Positions 15,702-23,851 of a stretch of 55,365 nt of DNA are shown piece by piece (the first letter of the stretch is position 1; the number at the start of each line of letters is the position of its first letter). Under the pieces are notes generated by a model that did no database searches, had not been told where the DNA came from, and worked only from the letters and a program-made list of their open reading frames with translations. Made by a program: the position numbers and the translations under genes. This stretch comes from Methanothermobacter sp049720995 (GTDB taxonomy: Archaea > Methanobacteriota > Methanobacteria > Methanobacteriales > Methanothermobacteraceae), in the NCBI RefSeq assembly GCF_049720995.1, contig NZ_JBNASF010000009.1:1-55365 (forward strand), in the 5' to 3' direction.

Positions 15702-17680
15702 TGGATAACATCAGTGTGAAATCATACATAAAGAGACTTATTAAACTTGTTGAGATGGAGAGGGAGGCAGAGATAAACGCCATGATGAATGAGATAAGGA
15801 GGCTGTCCCCCCAGAAGCGTGAAAGGATAGGAAGGGCCATAAATGGTCTTAACGGTAAGGTGACCGGACGTGAACTTGGATTCCATCTCGTGAAATACGG
15901 AAGGAGAGAACCCATAGATACCCAGATATCGGTGGGTGACCTTGTCCTGATAAGCCGTGGAAACCCCCTGAGAAGTGACCTCACAGGTACCGTGGCGGCG
16001 AAGGGTAAACGATTCATTGTGGTGGCACTTGAAAATGTCCCGAGATGGGCCCTGAAGAACGTCAGGGTGGACCTCTACGCCAATGACATAACCTTCCAGA
16101 GGATGATAGACAACCTCAAGGGGGCAGGCAGGAATGTGTTCAGGGTTTTAAGGTTTCTGCTGGGGGAGGAGAAACCATCTGATCACCAGATTGTTGAATT
16201 TGAACCCATAGACCCTGAACTCAACAGGTCCCAGAGGGAGGCCATAATGAGGGCACTGGGATCAGATGATTTCTTCCTTATACATGGACCCTTCGGTACA
16301 GGAAAGACACGTACACTCCATGAACTCATAAGGCAGGAGGTCAGGAGGGGTAACCGTGTCCTTGTGACAGCTGAGAGCAACGCTGCAGTTGACAACCTCC
16401 TTGAGGGAATTGCAGGTCATCTGAGATGTGTCCGGCTCGGACACCCCCAGAGGGTCTCCAGGACAAACCTGCAGGAGACACTTGCATATAAACTTGAGAA
16501 CCACCCCGAGTACACGAGGGTCCTCCAATACCAGGGGAGGATTGACAGGCTCATTGAAGAGCGTGAAAGGCACCATAAACCCACCCCACAGTTGCGCAGG
16601 GGGCTCACAGACACTCAGATAATGATCAACGCCACAAAGAGGAGGGGTGCCCGGGGCATATCCCCTAATGTGATGATATCCATGGCCCGATGGATAGAGA
16701 TCAACCAGCAGATAGACGACCTCCACAGGAAGATGCAGGAGGTTGAAGTTGATATCGTTGACAGGATAATCCGTAACAGCCAGGTTGTCCTTGCAACCAA
16801 CTCCTCCGCGGCCCTTGAGTACATAGATAACGTGAAGTTTGATGTTGCAATTGTCGACGAGGCATCCCAGGCCACAATACCCAGCATACTCATACCACTC
16901 TCACGTGCACCGAGGTTCGTGCTGGCAGGAGACCACCGACAGCTTCCACCAACCATACTGAATCCTGATGCCTCTGAACTGGAGGTGACACTCTTTGAGG
17001 AGCTCATAGGGTCATGGCCTGAGAATTCATGGATGCTGAACTGTCAGTACCGTATGAACCCTGCTATAATGGAGTTCCCAAACAGGGAATTCTATGGGGG
17101 TAGGATAAGGGCCCACCCATCCCTTGAGGAAATCTCAATACTGGATGTTATATCCTCTGAAATCCCTGACTCCATGCCCCACAGAAAACTTGCAGAGAAG
17201 AGCCCTGTCCTCTTTATTGATACCTCCAAGGTTGGAAAGGGTGAGAGGAGGCTGAAGGGCTCAACATCAATTCAGAATCCCCTTGAGGCAGACCTTGCAG
17301 TCATAATCGCAGGTGCCCTCATGAGGATGGGTGTTAAAGAAGAGGATATCGGTATAATAACGCCCTACGATGACCAGGTGGACCTCATATCCTCCATGAC
17401 CGATGTTGAGGTTAACAGTGTTGATGGTTTCCAGGGGCGCGAGAGGGAGGTTATCATCATCTCAATGGTGAGAAGTAACAGTGAAGGTAACATAGGTTTC
17501 CTGAGGGACCTCAGGAGGCTCAATGTTTCACTTACACGGGCAAGGCGCAAGCTCATAATAATGGGTGATACCAGTACCCTATCATCCCACCCCTCCTACA
17601 GGAGGTTGATTGAATACTGCAGGGAGAGGGGATTCCTCTATGAACCATCAGCTGATGATCTGAGGGAGTGGGGCCCATGA
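15701..17680 (+). CDS. UPF1/SMUBP2-like superfamily 1 helicase
   Basis: This 659-residue protein has an N-terminal beta-barrel-like region (about residues 60-150) and two RecA domains. Motifs are Walker A HGPFGTGKTRT near 195, Ia (TAESNAAVDNLL), II (DEASQA), III (AGDHRQLPPT), IV-V (NSVDGFQGREREV) and VI (NVSLTRARRKL). The family unwinds DNA or RNA 5'-3' and includes eukaryotic Upf1, Sen1 and IGHMBP2; archaeal members are little studied. GTG 15701 sits 9 nt after AGGTGA; GTG 15689 is the alternative. The gene start lies within a duplicated 31-bp repeat. It is convergent with the FEN-1 gene, three bases away. Confidence 0.9.
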   Translation: MDNISVKSYIKRLIKLVEMEREAEINAMMNEIRRLSPQKRERIGRAINGLNGKVTGRELGFHLVKYGRREPIDTQISVGDLVLISRGNPLRSDLTGTVAAKGKRFIVVALENVPRWALKNVRVDLYANDITFQRMIDNLKGAGRNVFRVLRFLLGEEKPSDHQIVEFEPIDPELNRSQREAIMRALGSDDFFLIHGPFGTGKTRTLHELIRQEVRRGNRVLVTAESNAAVDNLLEGIAGHLRCVRLGHPQRVSRTNLQETLAYKLENHPEYTRVLQYQGRIDRLIEERERHHKPTPQLRRGLTDTQIMINATKRRGARGISPNVMISMARWIEINQQIDDLHRKMQEVEVDIVDRIIRNSQVVLATNSSAALEYIDNVKFDVAIVDEASQATIPSILIPLSRAPRFVLAGDHRQLPPTILNPDASELEVTLFEELIGSWPENSWMLNCQYRMNPAIMEFPNREFYGGRIRAHPSLEEISILDVISSEIPDSMPHRKLAEKSPVLFIDTSKVGKGERRLKGSTSIQNPLEADLAVIIAGALMRMGVKEEDIGIITPYDDQVDLISSMTDVEVNSVDGFQGREREVIIISMVRSNSEGNIGFLRDLRRLNVSLTRARRKLIIMGDTSTLSSHPSYRRLIEYCRERGFLYEPSADDLREWGP

Positions 17681-17683
17681 CCT

Positions 17684-18670
17684 TTAGAACCAGTCCTCAA
17701 GGCTTTTCTGTGTGAATGAAGCTCTTTCAATTTTTTTAAGTGCAGCCATCACCCTTTCCTCTGAAAAGCCATGCTCATCGCAGAGGAACCCGATGATCCC
17801 ATCCCTATCGGGTTTCCTCCATCTGAGTTCATAGTCCCCTGTCACGTCAGGTTCAAGGAATATCCTCCTGAGGACCTCAGGGTCGCCTCCTATGTCTCCA
17901 TCAACCTCATCAATTACACTGAATACGTCACCCTTTTCCTTTATGAGTTTGAGTCCTCTCCTGGCACCTATCCCCTTTATTCCATCATTGAAGTCTGTGC
18001 CAACGAGGAGTGCAAGGTCCACCAGCTGCTCATGGGTGATTGAAAGGGTCTTGAGGGCTGATTCCAGTTCAATTATCTCTGGTTCCTCCAGTTTTCCGCT
18101 GAGTGTGAGGTTTCTCACGACCCTCGGGGCGCCGAAGAGGAGGCAGTCATAGTCCTGGGATGCCACTGCCCAGGCATCGCCCCTCCTAACAATGAATGAT
18201 GCCTGTGCCTCACCTTCTCCGGGTGCCTGAACGTACGGGATCCCAAGGAGTTCAAGGAGCCTTTTGGAGCTTTCAACTATATCCTGTGACATCCTTGAGG
18301 ACCTCACAGCATACTTCCTTGCCCTCTCAATGTCCCCCTCCTCAAGGGCCCTCCTCCATTCCATCTCAGACTTCTTTCGGGTCTCAATTCTCCTTGTCAC
18401 TGTTTCGCCCTTCAGGTGATGGGATTTCCCGTCAAAAACATAGGCAACCCTTATATCCCTCTCCATCACCGCCGCTGTCCTGTAGAGTATGCCGCTGAGG
18501 TGGGATGTCACCCGCCCCTCTGAGTCCATGAGGGGTGTTCCATCCCTCTGTCTTATGCTTGAGAGGAACTGGTATATGCTGTTGGCTGCATCAACTGCAA
18601 CGGTGCGTCCCCTGAGATCCTCAAGCCTTATCTTCTCTGCTGATACTATATCCTTTAATTTAACTCCCAT
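17684..18670 (-). CDS. fen: Flap endonuclease 1
   Basis: This 328-residue protein cleaves 5' flaps in Okazaki-fragment processing and repair. It starts MGVKLKDIV, fixing the start at 18670 because Gly2 is part of the active site; an upstream in-frame start at 18709 would overlap the chorismate lyase gene. It carries the XPG-N domain, the acidic metal site in YVQAPGEGEAQ near residue 150 and DYDCLLFGAP near 175, an H3TH motif (GTDFNDGIKGIGARRGL) and a C-terminal PIP box, QKSLEDWF, for binding PCNA. It follows the DUF98 gene by 10 bp and converges with the helicase gene. Confidence 0.97.
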   Translation of the reverse strand: MGVKLKDIVSAEKIRLEDLRGRTVAVDAANSIYQFLSSIRQRDGTPLMDSEGRVTSHLSGILYRTAAVMERDIRVAYVFDGKSHHLKGETVTRRIETRKKSEMEWRRALEEGDIERARKYAVRSSRMSQDIVESSKRLLELLGIPYVQAPGEGEAQASFIVRRGDAWAVASQDYDCLLFGAPRVVRNLTLSGKLEEPEIIELESALKTLSITHEQLVDLALLVGTDFNDGIKGIGARRGLKLIKEKGDVFSVIDEVDGDIGGDPEVLRRIFLEPDVTGDYELRWRKPDRDGIIGFLCDEHGFSEERVMAALKKIERASFTQKSLEDWF

Positions 18671-18680
18671 GCGAACACCG

Positions 18681-19223
18681 TTACTGGAATTCTTCCCTGA
18701 ACCAGTCAAAGGGGAAGGTCTCCTTTATCCTTATGAGCACCTCGTCCTGGTGGATTATGTTATAGGTCCTTGTGAGCATGGGGGAGTCTGTTCTGAATAT
18801 TTCCCTGAGTTCTCTGCTGGGACTTTCTATGTCAAGGATCTCTATCTCCCTCCGGGATTCTATACTGTGCTTCTTAAGTATCCTGCCTATGGGTATATCC
18901 GCCCTTATGAGGTCCTCTCTGAAGGCATCATCAAGCCTTGATAGTGGTATGTATGATATGGCGTGTATCAGGGGCTCCCTGTTTCCTATGACAACCACCC
19001 GGTGATTAACCATTTCTCCCGGGGATATTCTGAGTTTATCTGCGATTTCAGGAGTTGATGGTATGAATTCCTGTTTCAGGGTCCTTATGGTTACTGTTCC
19101 CCTCAGCACGTCAAGTATCCTTGTTACCGAGCCATCTGTTGATAGCAGTATTTTCTGGGTGTTTGAGAGTCTCCCTATTATCCTCTCGATGCGTTCGATC
19201 TCCTCCATGACATTGACATCCAT
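18681..19223 (-). CDS. DUF98-family chorismate pyruvate-lyase (4-hydroxybenzoate synthesis)
   Basis: This 180-residue protein matches the archaeal DUF98/UbiC-like fold: a central segment with VNHRVVVIGNREPLIHAIS near residue 70 (UbiC has an arginine-rich loop here) and TRTYNIIHQDEVLIRIKETF near the C-terminus. The family turns chorismate into 4-hydroxybenzoate and pyruvate. In methanogens 4-hydroxybenzoate is a precursor of the arylamine part of methanopterin. It lies between aksD and the FEN-1 gene on the minus strand, with short gaps (41 and 10 bp), so cotranscription is likely. The functional call rests on family memory. Confidence 0.75.
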   Translation of the reverse strand: MDVNVMEEIERIERIIGRLSNTQKILLSTDGSVTRILDVLRGTVTIRTLKQEFIPSTPEIADKLRISPGEMVNHRVVVIGNREPLIHAISYIPLSRLDDAFREDLIRADIPIGRILKKHSIESRREIEILDIESPSRELREIFRTDSPMLTRTYNIIHQDEVLIRIKETFPFDWFREEFQ

Positions 19224-19264
19224 TTCCTGCCTCCCTCATAATGCAGGTCTTTCCGGTATCTTTT

Positions 19265-20521
19265 TTATTCGGGTGCGCTGATCACCCCTTTAATTGCAGA
19301 TTCCGCCACTACCGCCGGGTTGGCCAGGTAGACCTTTGATGATGGGTCCCCCATCCTTCCCCGGAAGTTACGGTTGGTTGTGGCTATGCTAACCTCCCCT
19401 GGAGCCAGGACCCCCATGTGGGCCCCGAGACATGGGCCGCAGCCCGGGTTGCAGACCACTGCCCCTGCCCTTATGAAGGTCTCTATTATACCATCCTCCA
19501 GTGCCCTGAGGTAGATCTCCCTTGAGGCAGGTGCAACTATGAACCGCACATCATCATGGACCCTTCTATCTCCAATGACATCTGCTGCCATTTTAAGGTC
19601 CTCGTAGCGACCGTTTGTGCATGAACCAAGGAATGCCTCGTCTATGTGGGTTCCCTCAATCCTGTGAACAGGGGTGACGTTATCCACATCATCCGGACAG
19701 GCAACCTGTGGTTCGAGGTCAGAGACATCGAAGTGGTGGTCCTCCACGTACTGGCTGTCCCCATCGGAACGGTAAACCCTGAAGTCTCTCCCTGTCCGGG
19801 TCTTTACGTACCTGATTATCTCCCTGCTGGGCTCCATTATACCGTTTTTGGCCCCCATTTCAACCGCCATGTTGCAGATGGTCATCCTTCCAGCCACGTC
19901 CATATTATCAACTGTGCTGCCTGTGAACTCCACCGTCCGGTATGTTGCCCCATCCACACCGATTTCCCCTATGATTTTCAGTATAACATCCTTTGCTGTG
20001 GTCAGCCCCTGCAGTTCACCTGTAACCTCGATGCGCATTGCCTCGGGCACCATGAACCAGGTTTTTCCTGTGGCGAATACCATTGCCATGTCTGTGGCGC
20101 CCATTCCAGTTGCAAATGCACCGAATGCCCCGTATGTGCATGTGTGTGAGTCTGCACCCACTATAACCATTCCAGGGCTTACAAATCCCTTCTCGGGGAG
20201 TACCTGGTGGCATATGCCCTCAGCGTTTTTGAAGATATTATTTATTCCCTGTTCAGCCGCGAATTCAGAGGTTACCCTCTGGAACTCTGCTGCGCCGATC
20301 GTGTTGGGTGGTACGTTGTGGTCGAATACCATGACGATCCTCTCAGGGTCCCATACCCTGCTGGGGCCTCCCCTTGAGGCTATCTCCCTGAATGTGCGGA
20401 TTGTTGGGGGTGATGTGCCGTCGTGGGTCATTGCAAGGTCAACCCGTGCCTCTATTATCTCTCCGGGTGTAACCTCAGCCACTCCGGCTGCATCTGCAAG
20501 GATCTTTTCTGTGATGTTCAT
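19265..20521 (-). CDS. aksD: Methanogen homoaconitase large subunit (coenzyme B pathway)
   Basis: This 418-residue aconitase/isopropylmalate-dehydratase large subunit has the [4Fe-4S] cysteines in FLGSCTNGR (near 298) and CNPGCGPCLG (near 355) and the family motifs VFDHNVPP and GADSHTCTYGAFG. With AksA next to it and the shorter AksE subunit elsewhere, it isomerises homocitrate and its longer homologues to build the 7-mercaptoheptanoyl chain of coenzyme B. LeuC-type function is the alternative, since methanogens carry two such paralogues. ATG 20521 follows AGGTGG by 5 nt; a GTG at 20530 is less likely. Confidence 0.88.
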   Translation of the reverse strand: MNITEKILADAAGVAEVTPGEIIEARVDLAMTHDGTSPPTIRTFREIASRGGPSRVWDPERIVMVFDHNVPPNTIGAAEFQRVTSEFAAEQGINNIFKNAEGICHQVLPEKGFVSPGMVIVGADSHTCTYGAFGAFATGMGATDMAMVFATGKTWFMVPEAMRIEVTGELQGLTTAKDVILKIIGEIGVDGATYRTVEFTGSTVDNMDVAGRMTICNMAVEMGAKNGIMEPSREIIRYVKTRTGRDFRVYRSDGDSQYVEDHHFDVSDLEPQVACPDDVDNVTPVHRIEGTHIDEAFLGSCTNGRYEDLKMAADVIGDRRVHDDVRFIVAPASREIYLRALEDGIIETFIRAGAVVCNPGCGPCLGAHMGVLAPGEVSIATTNRNFRGRMGDPSSKVYLANPAVVAESAIKGVISAPE

Positions 20522-20583
20522 TTTAACCACCTGAAAGCCATCTGAGTATAAAGTGCCGTAACCCCTCCCATGTTCATTCCAAC

Positions 20584-21759
20584 CTAGAAGTCAACGGGTC
20601 CCCTCACAGACCTTACGATCCTGTAGAAGAGTTCATCGTTAATGTATTTCCCCTTCTCCCTGTTTTTCTTTACCTCCTCCACTATCCTGCAGAGTTCCTC
20701 CCTTGTAACCTCTATACCGTACTCCTCAAGTTTTGCCTTGACTGCCCTGCAACCTGAGTGTTTACCCAGTACTATCTTGCGCTGGTGACCTATCATCTCA
20801 GGGAGGAACGGTTCATATGTGAGGGGTTCCTCTATCACCGCATCCACGTGTATACCTGACTCGTGCCTGAAGACGTTCCTTCCAACTATGGGCTTGTTCT
20901 CAGGTACCTTCATGCGGGTGTGCTTCTCAACGAGCCTTGACAGCTCATAGAGGACGCTGATGTTGAATCCAAGGTCAATGTCATAGATTATCCTCAGGGC
21001 CATTATAAGCTCCTCAAGGGAGGTGTTCCCTGCCCTTTCACCTATACCGTTAACCGTGGTTGAAACTGCTGTTCCGCCCGCCAGGAGCCCTGCTATTGAA
21101 TTTGAGAGGGCCATGCCAAAGTCATTGTGGCAGTGCATTGCTATGTCCACCTTTATATCCTTTCGAAGTTCCCTTACAAGGTAATCCATTCCCTGAGGAC
21201 TTATGGCACCCACTGTATCCGCTATATGGACCCTGTCTGCCCCGTAACTCTCTGCCTTTCTGTATATCTGCCTGAGGAATTCCAGGTCAGTCCTTGTGGC
21301 GTCCTCTGCTGAGAATGCCAGGAAGAGGCCGTGTTCCTTTGCATACTCTATGGAGTTCATGCACACATTGAGGGCCTCCTCCCTTGTGAGTTTGAGTTTG
21401 TGTTTGAGGTGGAGGTCGGATGTGGCCATGAAGGTTATGACGCCATCAACGTCGCAGTCAATCGCAACGTCTATGTCCTCCTTCTTTGTCCTGCTCAGGG
21501 CCAGTATATCTGCATTGAGACCTTCATTGGCTATTGTCTTTACTGAAACCTTTTCCTGCTTTGATACAACTGGAAAACCGCTTTCTATCTGGTGTATGCC
21601 CAGTTCATCAAGTTTTCTGGCTATTTCAAGTTTTTCCTCGGTTCCAAGGCAAACTCCAGGGGTCTGCTCCCCGTCGCGGAGTGTTGTATCATAAATCGTG
21701 ATCTTATCAGGAAATTCTAATTCAGCTTCCTTATTGAAGGGACTGACAAAGTATTTCAA
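20584..21759 (-). CDS. aksA: Homocitrate synthase AksA (coenzyme B pathway)
   Basis: This 391-residue member of the DRE-TIM metallolyase family begins its barrel with YDTTLRDGEQTPGV and carries HCHNDFGMALSN (zinc ligands), NGIGERAGN and a C-terminal FRHESGIHVDA segment. It condenses 2-oxoglutarate with acetyl-CoA and repeats this on longer 2-oxo acids for coenzyme B. Its length and its adjacency to aksD favour AksA over citramalate synthase or LeuA. Translation begins at TTG 21759 behind AAGGTGGTAATCCC. Confidence 0.88.
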   Translation of the reverse strand: MKYFVSPFNKEAELEFPDKITIYDTTLRDGEQTPGVCLGTEEKLEIARKLDELGIHQIESGFPVVSKQEKVSVKTIANEGLNADILALSRTKKEDIDVAIDCDVDGVITFMATSDLHLKHKLKLTREEALNVCMNSIEYAKEHGLFLAFSAEDATRTDLEFLRQIYRKAESYGADRVHIADTVGAISPQGMDYLVRELRKDIKVDIAMHCHNDFGMALSNSIAGLLAGGTAVSTTVNGIGERAGNTSLEELIMALRIIYDIDLGFNISVLYELSRLVEKHTRMKVPENKPIVGRNVFRHESGIHVDAVIEEPLTYEPFLPEMIGHQRKIVLGKHSGCRAVKAKLEEYGIEVTREELCRIVEEVKKNREKGKYINDELFYRIVRSVRGPVDF

Positions 21760-22117
21760 GGGATTACCACCTTAACTGATTTATTAAAATGAAGACCATA
21801 GCATTTATTTAAATTTGATATCCAAGTATAAAAGGTTTGAGAGTACAGGCATCTTCCGGCCCTACATGTTTCATCTGTTGTGACCATACCGACGCCTTTC
21901 AGCCTCCAGATAAATAAGGGAGTGACCTGATCCCTGGCCCTGGCGGTTATCTGGCCTTGGCTCCCTGGACTTTTGAGATCCCTCTCAGATTTTTTATGGG
22001 TCCCTGGCAGTGCCTATTCAGATTCAGCCTCAAGAAGTTCACATAAACCCCCAATTCTCAATCAACTATCCAGATTCAGCCTAAAAAAGTTCACATAAAC
22101 CCCCAATTCTCAATCAA
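21760..22117. other. Intergenic region between aksA and the CYTH gene
   Basis: Apart from the aksA promoter at the left and the 52-bp tandem repeats at the right, the middle (21840-22015) holds GC-rich text with repeated CCCTGG and CTGG words that could fold, but no supported reading frame or RNA gene. Confidence 0.5.
21801..21818 (-). promoter_or_regulatory. Promoter of the aksA-aksD operon
   Basis: On the minus strand this reads CAAATTTAAATAAATGC, a good TATA element 45-60 bp before the aksA start, leaving a leader of about 20-30 nt that includes the ribosome site. Confidence 0.5.
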
Positions 22118-22145
22118 CTATCCAGATTCAGCCTCAAGAAGTTCA
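22021..22145 (+). repeat. 52-bp tandem repeat covering the CYTH gene 3' end
   Basis: Unit 1 (22021-22072) and unit 2 (22073-22124) differ at two positions; a partial third unit (22125-22145) is the end of the CYTH coding region. The units begin GATTCAGCCT and contain AGTTCACATAAACCCCC. On the minus strand the gene's last seven codons and the sequence past its stop have been copied twice downstream. There is no insert between units, unlike the 64-66 bp repeat loci. Confidence 0.93.
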
Positions 22146-22651
22146 AGGTAGGATTTTCTCTCGAATCCCCCGCTTACCCCCAGTTTTCTGTAGAGACCAA
22201 ATATCTCGCTGAGTGCATCCCCGTAATCACTGCCATCAGGGAGGTCCCTCTCTATTTCAAGGTAGGTCCCGAGGCCCCTCACGGTGTCAATTGATAGGGT
22301 GAAGTCTCCGAGTGAGTAGGTCCTCCTCTCCTTGAAGACCTCCCTCACCCTTCGAAAGCCAAGGGACTCCAGTATTCCCGCTGCCGTTTCAGGGTCTGCA
22401 ACCTCAACCTCCAGTTCCTTCCGGGTCTTACTCATATCATCAATTTTGGGACCCTTGTAGGTTATGAATGTCTTTTCGCCTGTTTTTCTTATTCTCAGCG
22501 CTTCATCGGTCTCTGCAAAGTCCCTGTGGGGGGCATTGAAGTATAGGTCAGTCTGTTCCTCATCTGAAACATGGCACCCGCCAAGTGAGATTATGCGCTC
22601 TCTTAATTCATCCCCGCTGGAAATTTTAGCCTTAACCTCAACCTCTATCAA
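22118..22651 (-). CDS. CYTH-domain protein (CyaB/thiamine-triphosphatase fold)
   Basis: This 177-residue protein has the EVEVKAK signature at its N-terminus, which lines the triphosphate tunnel, followed by alternating charged strands (TYKGPKID, ELEVEV, KERRTY, TLSIDTV and YLEIERDL), as in class IV adenylyl cyclases and triphosphatases. Substrate choice within the superfamily cannot be read from sequence; inorganic or nucleoside triphosphate hydrolysis or cyclase activity are all possible. It starts at TTG 22651 behind GGTGG, 3 bp after the preceding helical-protein gene. Its 3' end is part of a tandem repeat. Confidence 0.85.
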   Translation of the reverse strand: MIEVEVKAKISSGDELRERIISLGGCHVSDEEQTDLYFNAPHRDFAETDEALRIRKTGEKTFITYKGPKIDDMSKTRKELEVEVADPETAAGILESLGFRRVREVFKERRTYSLGDFTLSIDTVRGLGTYLEIERDLPDGSDYGDALSEIFGLYRKLGVSGGFERKSYLELLEAESG

Positions 22652-22654
22652 AGT

Positions 22655-23050
22655 CTACCACCCTTCAATACCGCTGGATACACCTGTATCCTCAAGGTCA
22701 GCGTATTCCCTTAAAAACTGTGCGGATTCATCCAGTTCATCAAGGAGGGCATCTATGATCCTGTCAACACCCTCATATGGACCCAGGAGATCATCTCTCT
22801 CATCCATGATACTCTTTCTCTTCCGGAGGTCATCCTTCACCCCCGGGTCCCTCATTTTCTCAAGGTACTGCATTCTGATGATCCTCATGTCCATATGGAG
22901 ATTGTACCTTATCCTCTTAAGGTTTTTTATGTATTCTTCAACCTCCTCCAGAAGCTCAAGGGCCTCCTCTCTGGTTGAGGGGTTTATTTCAAGCCCCTCA
23001 ACTCCAAGTTCCTCAACCTGTTCCTTGTAGATTCTCGGATCGATAACCAC
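22655..23050 (-). CDS. Helical protein of unknown function
   Basis: This 131-residue protein is almost entirely charged alpha helix: a predicted coiled coil spans about residues 25-85 and a second helix 95-120. No enzyme motif is visible and I do not recognise the family. The GTG start has a GGGGGAT site 5 nt upstream. It is tightly coupled to the CYTH gene, so the two may act together. A perfect short hairpin (AGGACC/GGTCCT) lies just upstream at 23066-23081. Confidence 0.75.
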   Translation of the reverse strand: MVIDPRIYKEQVEELGVEGLEINPSTREEALELLEEVEEYIKNLKRIRYNLHMDMRIIRMQYLEKMRDPGVKDDLRKRKSIMDERDDLLGPYEGVDRIIDALLDELDESAQFLREYADLEDTGVSSGIEGW

Positions 23051-23242
23051 ATCATCCCCCCAGCCAGGACCCCCTGGTCCTAAAGAATTCTGTGTATGCT
23101 ATCCCTTATGGAAATCAAATTATTTAAATTCTGGTATAGATGGTGCGTAATTTACAGGAAAAATGGCTGGAGGTGTGAATGATTTCAATGTACCGATGGA
23201 TTATTAAGTATATTATTATTCATAATAACTAGTTTTTTACGT

Positions 23243-23276
23243 CAATATTAATATAGGTGCATTTAAATTTATATGT
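23243..23276 (+). promoter_or_regulatory. Promoter region of the tbp operon
   Basis: Two AT-rich elements, CAATATTAATATAGG and TTTAAATTTATATG, lie 30-65 bp before the TTG start of tbp. The left one leaves room for the GGGAGGT ribosome site at 23293-23299 within the transcript. Confidence 0.45.
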
Positions 23277-23305
23277 AGGTTTAAACTTCACCGGGAGGTA
23301 TCTAG

Positions 23306-23851
23306 TTGACAGATGTGGATATCAAGATAGAAAATATTGTTGCTTCTGCAACCCTTGGGAAATCCATTGATCTTCAGACAGTTGCTGAAGCCCTTGAAAA
23401 TGTTGATTTTAACCGGGAACAGTTTCCGGGTCTTGTATACAAATTAAAGGAGCCTAAAACCGCTGCTCTGATCTTTGGATCAGGTAAACTGGTATGTACG
23501 GGTGCAAAATCCATTGAGGATTCCAAGAGGGCCATAAAACTCACAGTTGATATGATGAGGACCATGGACCCCGATATACCCGAGGAATTTGAGATAAAGA
23601 TCCAGAACATAGTTGCCTCGGCAAACCTCGGGAAACCTCTGAACCTTGAGGCTGTTGCCCTGGGGCTTGAGAACACGGAATATGAACCTGAACAGTTCCC
23701 TGGCCTTGTTTACAGGCTGGATGAACCCAAGGTTGTCCTGCTGCTTTTTGGTTCAGGGAAGGTTGTGTGCACAGGTGCCAAGAGTGCTGAGGACGCTAAG
23801 CTTGGAGTTGAAAAGACCAAGGCAAGGCTTGCCGAGTTAGATCTGATTTAA
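23306..23851 (+). CDS. tbp: TATA-binding protein
   Basis: This 181-residue protein is two imperfect repeats of about 90 residues (1-90 and 91-181), each with the saddle motifs VASATLGKSIDL/VASANLGKPLNL, FPGLVYKL/FPGLVYRL and FGSGKLVCTGAKS/FGSGKVVCTGAKS. It recruits TFB and RNA polymerase to promoters. Translation starts at TTG behind GGGAGGT. It is the first gene of an operon with serB, a zinc protein and topA; its TAA overlaps the serB ATG. Confidence 0.98.
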   Translation: MTDVDIKIENIVASATLGKSIDLQTVAEALENVDFNREQFPGLVYKLKEPKTAALIFGSGKLVCTGAKSIEDSKRAIKLTVDMMRTMDPDIPEEFEIKIQNIVASANLGKPLNLEAVALGLENTEYEPEQFPGLVYRLDEPKVVLLLFGSGKVVCTGAKSAEDAKLGVEKTKARLAELDLI

